Below are positions 37,078 to 43,887 of a stretch of 64,000 nt of DNA, one piece after another. Numbering within the stretch: position 1 is the first letter of the stretch; every line of letters starts with the position of its first letter. The position numbers and the translations under genes were made by a program. The notes below the pieces were generated by a model. The model made no database searches. It worked only from the letters and a program-made list of their open reading frames with translations, and had not been told where the DNA came from. Source of the DNA: Nitrospinaceae bacterium (GTDB lineage Bacteria > Nitrospinota > Nitrospinia > Nitrospinales > Nitrospinaceae); contig JAJDBJ010000008.1 in assembly GCA_029261395.1 (NCBI GenBank), positions 1-64,000 of the forward strand. Reading direction: 5' to 3'.

Positions 37078-37200
37078 CTCCTTCGCGGAGGGCGAATTTG
37101 GCTGAAACCGGGTCGAACCAAACGACCTTAATCATCGCATCAACGGCCCGATAATTTGCGTGTGAGGCACTCCACTTCCTTCGCGGAGGGTGACCCGCGT
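37078..37200. repeat. Fifth and partial sixth copies of the 99-bp repeat
   Basis: The repeat seen at 36335-36660 resumes at 37078, immediately after the tRNA 3' end, with CTCCTTCGCGGAGGGCGAAT and the same CCTTAATCATCGCATCAAC core. A truncated next copy starts at 37175 (spacing 97 bp). The tRNA gene is thus flanked on both sides by the same repeat family. Confidence 0.8.
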
Positions 37201-37214
37201 GACGCTGTACCCAA

Positions 37215-37236
37215 CCGGGCTAGGCCCGGTGCTAAT
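37215..37236. repeat. Palindrome CCGGGC-N3-GCCCGG with GCTAAT tail (copy 1)
   Basis: Perfect 6-bp arms at 37215-37229 followed by TGCTAAT. A second copy with AGCTAAT follows the same palindrome at 54115-54136, 17 kb away. Confidence 0.6.
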
Positions 37237-37289
37237 TTAGCCAAGGCGTTATCGTACGATCCCAAAGTTATTCTCGCCACCAAAGGTAT

Positions 37290-37317
37290 TAAAATTACCT
37301 GCGGAGGTGCTCCGCAG
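37290..37317 (-). terminator. Probable terminator of the DUF1499 gene
   Basis: Perfect 8-bp stem CTGCGGAG/CTCCGCAG (37299-37306 and 37310-37317) directly after the stop codon, followed on the minus strand by GTAATTTTAA. Confidence 0.55.
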
Positions 37318-37701
37318 TTACCGGGAAGTAGTCCTGCTTTCCATTGCCTGCACTATACCTGCGGTTATTTCCGTCATTCTCTTCTTGTTGACCCCCATGT
37401 CGCTATAGCCGGTACGCGAGGCGGACCGGAAGTGGATCAGTTTCTGTTCGGCGTCGATGAGGAATTCGACATCGTCTATGAACCGGAATATTTTGCTTTT
37501 AAAGGTGTAGTGCAGGTAGTTGATGGATTCTTTTTCCAGATGGGTACTGGGCAGGTTTTCGACCACGCTTTTTATAACTTTTAGCACCTCTTTGGGATCC
37601 AGCGTAAATGGAATGGGGTCCATTTGTTTGCTCTTTTGCTGTGTCTGTGTGGAAACACAGTTCGGACTTTCAGGGCAGGGTTTGAGTTGTGGATCGCTCA
37701 T
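37318..37701 (-). CDS. DUF1499-family protein
   Basis: A 127-residue protein. It carries the hallmark CPESPNCVST of DUF1499 near the N-terminus, then a region matching the rest of the family: HYTFKSKIFRFIDDVEFLID and IHFRSASRTGYSDMGVNKKR near the C-terminus. The family has no assigned activity; many members are exported or lipid-anchored, but no signal is evident from this start. ATG at 37701 is chosen because upstream in-frame sequence (36 codons) does not resemble the family. A terminator follows immediately. Confidence 0.82.
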   Translation of the reverse strand: MSDPQLKPCPESPNCVSTQTQQKSKQMDPIPFTLDPKEVLKVIKSVVENLPSTHLEKESINYLHYTFKSKIFRFIDDVEFLIDAEQKLIHFRSASRTGYSDMGVNKKRMTEITAGIVQAMESRTTSR

Positions 37702-37820
37702 TGTATTAATTCCAAAAGAATATTGCCCAAGGGCGCACCGCTTGGAGCGGATCAGTTGCTGAAACAGGTATCCTTCATTCCCCAGTACACTATCGCATTG
37801 GTCGGACATATTGAAGAAAT

Positions 37821-37854
37821 AAAAAAAGGCGGCTCCCGTTATGGGGAACCGCCT
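37821..37854 (-). terminator. Terminator below the cold-shock gene
   Basis: Minus-strand hairpin AGGCGG-TTCCCC/GGGAGCCGCCT type (37827-37854, one internal mismatch) followed by at least six T residues, about 130 bp past the csp stop. Confidence 0.7.
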
Positions 37855-37984
37855 GCTTTCGAATAGTCGCTGTTGTGTTCATCCGGCAGGTTGATTGCCT
37901 CTGCCGCAATTAAGACTGTCGCCAGGTGTTGAACCAAACATCCTTGCGGATAAATACTCCAACCGGAGTGGAAAAAGGTTTCAA

Positions 37985-38185
37985 CTACTTGGGTAAAACG
38001 TTGTGGGCCTGGGGTCCTTTATCCCCAACGTTCATTTCATATTCAACGGTCTGGCCCTGCTTCAAAGTCTTGAACCCTTCCTGTTGAATCTGAGAGAAAT
38101 GAACAAAAACATCGGTGCCTTCATCCGTCTCAATAAAACCATACCCTTTGCTATTGTTGAACCACTTCACTTTTCCATCAGCCAT
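37985..38185 (-). CDS. cspA: Cold-shock protein (CspA family)
   Basis: A 66-residue single-stranded nucleic-acid-binding OB-fold protein, acting as an RNA chaperone. RNP1 (KGYGFIE) and RNP2 (VFVHFSQI) are intact, with [15 protein letters not shown] at the start and KGPQAHNV at the end. Start at 38185 follows a GGGGGAGA site. Upstream open frame does not encode a family extension. A terminator lies 130 bp downstream. Confidence 0.96.
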   Translation of the reverse strand: MADGKVKWFNNSKGYGFIETDEGTDVFVHFSQIQQEGFKTLKQGQTVEYEMNVGDKGPQAHNVLPK

Positions 38186-38533
38186 AGCGAAATCTCCCCC
38201 AAAATGTAAAAAGAATGGCCATATCCTACCACAAGTCTGTTTTTTTTCCAGTAGAGACCAGACCAAAAAAAGGGGAAATCGTGAGGCTGAAAATATCCCA
38301 CTTTCCATGGTTATAAGCTATTGATTTTATGATTATTATTTCGCTGGCAGTGGGTGGTGGGAGGGCGTGGAGGCGGTTCGGGATGATTTTTTCTCAGTAT
38401 AAGATCGGGGACCGGCGTCCCAGCCGGACAGCTACCTGCTTGGCGGCACAGTTTGGAGTTCCGGCTCCCTTCCTCTATAATTCTCCTTTCCGGCGACACT
38501 TGATTATTTTCCTGTTTGGAAAGGTTTCCTGAC
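38186..38533. other. Divergent intergenic region, csp gene / FAH-family gene
   Basis: 348 bp. The csp-proximal 140 bp are AT-rich with long T and A tracts (38238-38274), as expected for a cold-shock gene leader. The right part is GC-rich with a GGGAC-CGGC-GTCCC hairpin near 38407-38420. No known riboswitch is recognised. Confidence 0.5.
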
Positions 38534-39181
38534 ATGCGATTCGCACTCGGCTCGCGCAACTTGAACGCGCAACGTATTTTTTGTATTGGCAAAAATTATG
38601 CGGAGCATGTCAAAGAGTTGGGCGGCAGTGCGCCCGGTCAACCGGTCGTGTTCATGAAACCGGTGTCTTGTCTGGTTCCGCCCGGTGAGTCGATTCGGAT
38701 GCCGACACATGGCAGTAACCTGCACCACGAGGCGGAATTGGTAGTGGTGATTGGCAAAGCTGGAAAGAATATTCCCGAGTCGGACGCCGTAGCCCATATT
38801 GCCGGGCTGACGCTGGGATTGGACCTGACCCTGCGCGATGTGCAGGCGGACATGAAAAAGAAAGGCTGGCCGTGGGAAATTTCGAAAGCCTTCGATCACA
38901 GTGCGCCTTGCGGAAATCCCATCGCATATGATGAAAACATTCCACTCGATAACATTCCGTTTCAGTGCTCGGTAAATAGCGACCTGCGCCAAACCGGCAA
39001 CAGTGGCGAGATGATGTTCGCGATTCCTCACCTGATTCACTTCCTGAGCGGCATCTGGGAATTGATGCCAGGAGATTTGATATACACCGGCACGCCGTCG
39101 GGAGTCGGGCCATTACATTCCGGCGACCGCGTCACTCTGCACAGCGACCTGTTGGGAACCTTCGAATGGCCGCTCGCCTGA
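38534..39181 (+). CDS. Fumarylacetoacetate hydrolase-family enzyme
   Basis: A 215-residue FAH-fold hydrolase, isomerase or decarboxylase, the size of short-form acylpyruvate hydrolases (FAHD1-like). Motifs: RIFCIGKNYAEHVKELG, metal-binding LHHEAELVVVIG (Glu pair), GLDLTLRDVQ (Asp), KAFDHSAPCGNPI and MPGDLIYTGTPSGVGPLHSGD near the end. FAHD1-type enzymes hydrolyse acylpyruvates or decarboxylate oxaloacetate; the substrate is not settled here. ATG at 38534 matches the family start; a TTG six codons upstream is less likely. Confidence 0.9.
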   Translation: MRFALGSRNLNAQRIFCIGKNYAEHVKELGGSAPGQPVVFMKPVSCLVPPGESIRMPTHGSNLHHEAELVVVIGKAGKNIPESDAVAHIAGLTLGLDLTLRDVQADMKKKGWPWEISKAFDHSAPCGNPIAYDENIPLDNIPFQCSVNSDLRQTGNSGEMMFAIPHLIHFLSGIWELMPGDLIYTGTPSGVGPLHSGDRVTLHSDLLGTFEWPLA

Positions 39182-39419
39182 GTGCGGGTGCTGATATTGC
39201 ATCCTGCCTGGAATTTTTTAAAGAGTTCATGAAGCACGCCTGAATCGTCCTAATCTGCCTGAACTCATTCGTTTTCCCGATTCTGCCTGCCCGGGGGGAA
39301 CGACGAGCCCATTTAAAGTTCCTGAGGGCGCTAAACACTTCAAAAATATGTGCTACTATATTTTACAAATACAATAAATGTGAATCTTTAGAATTTTAAA
39401 AATACTGCTGGGAGCCGCT

Positions 39420-41087
39420 ATGTTCGCTGGGAAAAGTGTTCATCCGAAATCATGTCTATCGGGATGTGGAGTTTTGATTGTTTTGGTTTTAATGGGAAGT
39501 ATGACCGGGTGCTCCAGTCGTGCGCCGGAAACGGACAGGCTTTATAGCTCTGACGGAGAGGAGAAAGGAAGCGCGACCAACCCGTCCGCCTCTCTTTCTC
39601 CGAACCCACCTTCCGGCACCGCCATTGCGGTCCCCATCGCCTCCTATCCTTCAGCCGACCGCGCGGTGGTTCTTCGATACGCAGAAAAGGGCGAAAACGA
39701 TTCAGCGAATATGAGTCAGGCTTTAAAACTGGTGCAAAGAGCAGAACAACTATCCCACGCTGAGCGAACGATGGAGGACTATCTGGTTCTTGCGGCCCAT
39801 TATCGGCTCAAAGGAGATCTGCAGAAAGTGGTCCAACATGCAAATCAGGGGATCATGGCGAAGTCGGACAGCAAAAGAGTCAAGGCCTATATGTTTATCT
39901 ATTTGGGTTATACCTACGAGAAAACGAGTCCGACCATGGCCGGGTCTTATTTCAAGCAGGCCGTTCAGATCGATCCCGATTTCTATAAAGGCAATTATGA
40001 GTTGGGCCGTATTTCATTTGAAAAGAAAGACTACTCTGCGGCCAAAGTTGCCCTTAAAAAGGCCTTCGACCAGAATCCTGAGAGCGCAGATGTGTATGGG
40101 ATGCTGGGTCAGATGTTTTATGGAATGGACCTGTATGCGGAAGCGGCGGAGTCTCTGGAAAAAGCATTGGCCATGAGCCCGCAAACTCACTGGCTGCACC
40201 TCAAATTGGGCGACACCTATTTTTATGGATTGAAAAAAAGAGAAGAGGCGGGACGATATTATCAACAGGCCGTTGCAACCAGCGATTCAGATCCCGATAC
40301 GCTTTTCGGAGTGGCTCTTTACTATAGATACAAGAATGAATATGAAAAAGCGGATAAGCTTTTACAAAAAGCAATGCTTTTGGATCACAAGAATCCGAAA
40401 TATAAGCGGGAGCTGGACGACATGCTTTCCGAGCAAAGCGAAATGGCAACGGAAATCCAGAAATACAAACAGGCCATCGCGAAAAATCCGAATGATCCCA
40501 ACCCTGTAGCTGATCTGGGGAAATTTTACCTGAGATGGAGAAAGTACGACAAGGCGGAAGAGCAATACAAAAAAGCAGTGCAGTTGGCCGCAATAGTTCC
40601 CAAAGCACCTGTAGCGGCGGCTGTCAAGACAGACGCTGACGATCTGGACTTTGACGAGACAGAATCTGACAAGCCGGTTGAGCCTGTCGTGCAAGAGCCT
40701 TCCAAGGTACCGGAGTACGCCAACAGTTTGGGATGGTTTTATTACAATGATAAAAAATATGTTCAGGCTGAGACAGCATTCAAGACGGCACTCAAGGTTA
40801 ATCCGAAACACACTCCGGCACAGTTCGGGTTGGGTCGGACCTATGAGGCTCTGGAACAATACGACCTGGCCGCATCTCACTATACCCAGGCCGCCGCCCT
40901 GGACCCGGAAAATCAGGAGGCGCAAAAGCGCCTCGACGCTTTGAAGGCATCAGGCAAATTGGTGGCGGTGGGAGAGATGGTTAAAGCAAAAGAGGGAGAG
41001 ACCGGTAAAGCGCCAATGCAGGAGGTTAAGAAGTGGGTCGGCACATTCCCGATAGGAGAGAAATCGAAGACATCCTTGTCGAGCTGA
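39420..41087 (+). CDS. TPR-repeat lipoprotein
   Basis: A 555-residue protein with a signal peptide and lipobox (SMTGC, Cys31). A low-complexity Pro/Ser linker follows, then ten or so TPR units from residue 90 to 510, such as YKGNYELGRISFEKKDYSAA, LGDTYFYGLKKREEAGRYYQ and LGWFYYNDKKYVQAETAFKT. An Asp/Glu-rich insert (DADDLDFDETESDKPVEP, about residues 405-425) interrupts the array. Probably a periplasmic-facing scaffold, as in PilF/BamD-like or exopolysaccharide systems; neighbours do not specify which. Confidence 0.85.
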   Translation: MFAGKSVHPKSCLSGCGVLIVLVLMGSMTGCSSRAPETDRLYSSDGEEKGSATNPSASLSPNPPSGTAIAVPIASYPSADRAVVLRYAEKGENDSANMSQALKLVQRAEQLSHAERTMEDYLVLAAHYRLKGDLQKVVQHANQGIMAKSDSKRVKAYMFIYLGYTYEKTSPTMAGSYFKQAVQIDPDFYKGNYELGRISFEKKDYSAAKVALKKAFDQNPESADVYGMLGQMFYGMDLYAEAAESLEKALAMSPQTHWLHLKLGDTYFYGLKKREEAGRYYQQAVATSDSDPDTLFGVALYYRYKNEYEKADKLLQKAMLLDHKNPKYKRELDDMLSEQSEMATEIQKYKQAIAKNPNDPNPVADLGKFYLRWRKYDKAEEQYKKAVQLAAIVPKAPVAAAVKTDADDLDFDETESDKPVEPVVQEPSKVPEYANSLGWFYYNDKKYVQAETAFKTALKVNPKHTPAQFGLGRTYEALEQYDLAASHYTQAAALDPENQEAQKRLDALKASGKLVAVGEMVKAKEGETGKAPMQEVKKWVGTFPIGEKSKTSLSS

Positions 41088-41697
41088 CGCCCCTCATGCA
41101 ACTTTATCAAAGACAACACGCTTTATATTGCTTTGAATATAGCCTGTCAGGTTTTGCCGATTTGCTGTAGGAAGCCCAAAACCCCTCCACCCCAAACGAC
41201 CTTAATCCACCGCTAGTGCCCGGTATCCCGTCCCTGCCAGCCCTCCAATACCCCCCTAACCCACTTCCCGTATAACACGCGAATTACAAGCTCTCACAAA
41301 GACTGACAAAATTCGTCATGTTGTTTCACATTAAATACAACTTTTGGCCATTTTCCATAAAGGCCGGGAATTGAATAATTTTCAGCGACTTAGAGACCAA
41401 ATATACGGATTTTCATATAACTGTTTGTTTCATTTGACCAAGTTTTCGTACAATTACAATCACTGAAAATATTTTGTAATTTTTAAGTCCCTGTTAACAA
41501 AGGATTTAAGCGAATATCGATGGTTATGAAAAAATGGCACAAGGATTGCTTTATTAATAACATCCATTAAGTAAAAGAATTACCGGGGCTTCGAGAGAAC
41601 CCTTCTTTATATCCCCCCAACTTTTAGAGGGGTTTTCTCGGACCGGTTTTTAATTGCAGCGTTTTGAAACTAAACGAGCAACCTGAGGAGGTTTAGC
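41088..41697. other. Long intergenic region before the 72-residue gene
   Basis: 610 bp. The left 200 bp include what looks like a decayed copy of the 99-bp repeat (CCAAACGACCTTAATC at about 41193-41208) and a C-rich stretch (ATACCCCCCTAACCC near 41249-41263) resembling the palindromic family. The middle (41280-41580) is AT-rich without evident genes. The right end holds the hairpin described separately. Confidence 0.5.
41592..41640 (+). promoter_or_regulatory. Long hairpin in the leader of the 72-residue gene
   Basis: An 11-bp stem: CGAGAGAACCC (41592-41602) pairs with GGGTTTTCTCG (41630-41640) with one G-T pair; a 27-base loop contains an alternative small stem CCCC/GGGG ending in TTTT. It lies 58 bp before the ATG. 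Could act as an attenuator or stabilising leader; no known riboswitch class recognised. Confidence 0.45.
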
Positions 41698-41916
41698 ATG
41701 TTTTATCAAGTTCGCATTAAAAGAGCAGATGGTACCGTGAAGAAGATTGTATCCGAAAATAAATTGAACAACAGGCATTGGGATAATTTCCAGAAGAGCG
41801 AAGAGGAGATTGGATTGGTCACCGCTTCCAAGCAACAGGTTCCAGCCTGGGTTAAGCAGAAGTTGGATCTGGAGTATATGGAAACTTACTCGGATATGAT
41901 GAATTATAACGGTTAA
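41698..41916 (+). CDS. Small protein, 72 residues, unknown function
   Basis: MFYQVRIKRADGTVKKI at the start suggests a small beta-sheet region; the rest (PAWVKQKLDLEYMETYSDMM) is helical and amphipathic. No signal or membrane segment. The GAGGAGG ribosome-binding site six bases upstream is one of the best in the window, and the region has a long structured leader, so strong, regulated expression is likely. No family recognised. Confidence 0.72.
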   Translation: MFYQVRIKRADGTVKKIVSENKLNNRHWDNFQKSEEEIGLVTASKQQVPAWVKQKLDLEYMETYSDMMNYNG

Positions 41917-42218
41917 GTGTCGTCTGATTTCTGATGTAGAGAGTTCTCAGGTGAGCCGTCCGCAGTGTTGGGATTGAGCTCGCCCTGGGTTGAAAATCCT
42001 GCCTTGGGTTTTTAATCGTGTGCAATCCCTGAGACGGGGATTTGTAACTGTTATCGCGTGTTTACAGTATTGCCGCCACCACAGGGTTGCACCCTGTCCG
42101 CTTACTTTATAACTCCCCCCATTTTCGTCCATTATTTGTTAGAATACTGCCATCTATAGGTTCCCGTTCCTGCCCGCAGGAGGGATCTGTTCCATATTCC
42201 TCTACTTAAGAGTATTTC
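41917..42218. other. Intergenic region with two strong hairpins
   Basis: 302 bp between two plus-strand genes. AATCCC-N7-GGGATT at 42024-42042 and ACAGGGT-TGC-ACCCTGT at 42081-42097 are perfect stems, neither followed by a T tract. A small RNA is possible but no class is recognised, and a minus-strand open frame over it has no supporting features. Confidence 0.4.
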
Positions 42219-42704
42219 ATGACTGACCCGGCGGATTCCGAATCCATAGAGCACCTTAAAGATCTCGTTGCCAAGAACCCGAATGATGCTCAGGCTTGTC
42301 TGAAGTTAGGCAATGCTTTCCTGAAGGAATTAAACGGCACTGAAGCCTTGGATGCCTTTCAAAAGGCCACGCGCTTGCAACCGGAGTGCGCTGAGGCTTA
42401 CTTTGGTTTGGCCAAGTCCTTCGATGCCCTACAGCGGTATGAAGAGATGTTGGACGCCTTCAAGGAAGCCTGTTGGCTCAAACCGGACTGGTCGGAAGCT
42501 CATTACAATCTGGGATTGGGCTACATGGTTGTGGGTTTGTACGAAGATGCCCTTGAGCCGCTCAAGGAAGCGGTCAAAGTGAAGCCGGACTATGCCGAGG
42601 CTCACCGCGTTCTCAGTCTGGTGTTCAAGATGACTGGTTTTGACGAGCAATCTGCATTTCATAAAAAAGAAGCCGCCCGACTCAATCCCGATTTTGCGGG
42701 ATAA
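42219..42704 (+). CDS. TPR protein
   Basis: A 161-residue soluble protein of about four complete TPR units of 34 residues: CLKLGNAFLKELNGTEALDA, AYFGLAKSFDALQRYEEML, HYNLGLGYMVVGLYEDALEP and HRVLSLVFKMTGFDEQSAF, each followed by a Pro-bearing turn (KPDWSEA, KPDYAEA). No signal peptide, so cytoplasmic. It converges with the amino-acid dehydrogenase gene. The partner is unknown. Confidence 0.88.
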   Translation: MTDPADSESIEHLKDLVAKNPNDAQACLKLGNAFLKELNGTEALDAFQKATRLQPECAEAYFGLAKSFDALQRYEEMLDAFKEACWLKPDWSEAHYNLGLGYMVVGLYEDALEPLKEAVKVKPDYAEAHRVLSLVFKMTGFDEQSAFHKKEAARLNPDFAG

Positions 42705-42734
42705 AAAAATACCGGCCCCCTCAGAAGGCACCGG
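42703..42734 (-). terminator. Terminator of the 2-oxoacid oxidoreductase operon
   Basis: On the minus strand, CCGGTGCC pairs with GGGGCCGG (42712-42734; one mismatch, one G-T) and is followed by seven T residues. It lies 28 bp past the amino-acid dehydrogenase stop. Confidence 0.7.
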
Positions 42735-42762
42735 CACTCTTCCTTTATCAAATCATTGACAG

Positions 42763-43869
42763 TTAAACATTCGCGTTACGGCCCATCGCCGCATCAATCG
42801 GTTCGCGCGCCATGTCCAAAGCCGCCTTGTGCGGAACGATCTTTTCCTCACGAACGCGTCTAAGCACTTCCCGCGTGTTGCGTCCGATGGTTTCGCGAAT
42901 GGTGGCAAACGCATCATCCGCCGTCAAGCCCTGATACTCCGTGGCGGCACATATCACTCCTCCGGAATTGGCGATGATGTCGGGAATGATCCAGACCCCC
43001 CGGACATGCAGTTTTTCAGCCGCTTCACGGGTGATCGGAATATTCGCACCCTCCAGCACCAGCTGGGTGTTCAACAGGTGTTGGTTCAACATCGTGAATA
43101 CATCCGGCCTTGCGGCGGGGATGAAGATCTCCGTTTCCAGGGACAGCACGGCATCCCGCTCCAGCGCTTCACCCAACCGGGAATCCGCAACTTTTCCTCC
43201 AGTATTAACGAATTGAATCAGGGAGGGAATATCAATCCCGGCGGAATCATACAGAGCTCCTTTGGAATCATTAACGGCAATCACTTTAACGCCCCGTTCC
43301 AGCAGGAATTTCGCCGTCGCTTTGCCGACATTGCCGAATCCCTGGATGATCACACGCGCGTCCTTGAGCGGCAAGCCGATGGCATCACTGGCGACATCCG
43401 CCGCCATCGCTACGCCGTAACCGGTCATGCCCAACTCGTCCAGCGGCAGGCCTCCGAGCAGTCGCGGCAGGCCGACGGCGCGTCCGATTTCTTCATGCAC
43501 CCAGGCCATGCTCTGCTCGTCGGTTCCCATATCCGGACCCGGGATGTAACCCTTGATATCCCGGATGGACCGCGCAAACGTTCGCACCAGAGATTCCTTG
43601 TCGGGTGATCGCGGGTCTGCAAGGATGCCGGACTTGGCACCGCCATGCTTCAACCCGTTCACGGCATTCTTCAGCGTCATCGCGCGCGCCAGTCGGAACA
43701 CCTCGCGTGTGCTGACGTCCGGCGCCATGCGTGTACCGCCGATAGCGGGTCCCAGAACGAGGTTGTCGATTACGACAATAGCGCGCAACTGGGTTTTAGG
43801 ATCGTATATATGAGTGATTTGTTGCGGGCCGAATTCATCGGCGAAATTATCCATGTATTGAGTATACAT
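42763..43869 (-). CDS. Glu/Leu/Phe/Val-type amino-acid dehydrogenase
   Basis: A 368-residue NAD(P)+-dependent enzyme that oxidatively deaminates an amino acid to a 2-oxoacid, or the reverse. Motifs: GPAIGGTRMAP, catalytic-Lys region LKNAVNGLKHGGAKSGI, IPGPDMGTDE, Rossmann VIIQGFGNVGKATAKFLLE and ANIPITREAAEKL. Length suits leucine dehydrogenases (about 365) better than typical glutamate dehydrogenases (410-450), but substrate choice cannot be read with certainty. Start follows an AAGGGGGGTGAG site, 18 bp after the acyl-CoA synthetase, and it is the last gene of the operon. It would supply or consume the 2-oxoacid used by the oxidoreductase. Confidence 0.88.
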   Translation of the reverse strand: MYTQYMDNFADEFGPQQITHIYDPKTQLRAIVVIDNLVLGPAIGGTRMAPDVSTREVFRLARAMTLKNAVNGLKHGGAKSGILADPRSPDKESLVRTFARSIRDIKGYIPGPDMGTDEQSMAWVHEEIGRAVGLPRLLGGLPLDELGMTGYGVAMAADVASDAIGLPLKDARVIIQGFGNVGKATAKFLLERGVKVIAVNDSKGALYDSAGIDIPSLIQFVNTGGKVADSRLGEALERDAVLSLETEIFIPAARPDVFTMLNQHLLNTQLVLEGANIPITREAAEKLHVRGVWIIPDIIANSGGVICAATEYQGLTADDAFATIRETIGRNTREVLRRVREEKIVPHKAALDMAREPIDAAMGRNANV

Positions 43870-43887
43870 GTCCTCACCCCCCTTGCA

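Noticed and set aside
36335-37200. CRISPR array
   Set aside because: Units are nearly identical over their full 97-100 bp with no unique spacers, and no cas gene is present.
36991-37320. Integrated element at tRNA-Leu
   Set aside because: No integrase, no direct repeat of the tRNA 3' end, and no foreign gene block downstream.
38400-38470. GC-rich stretch as a riboswitch for the FAH-family gene
   Set aside because: One 5-bp hairpin only; no conserved core of any riboswitch class is visible.
42763-43869. Firm assignment as glutamate dehydrogenase
   Set aside because: Length and substrate-pocket motifs do not separate glutamate from leucine or valine dehydrogenases without alignment.
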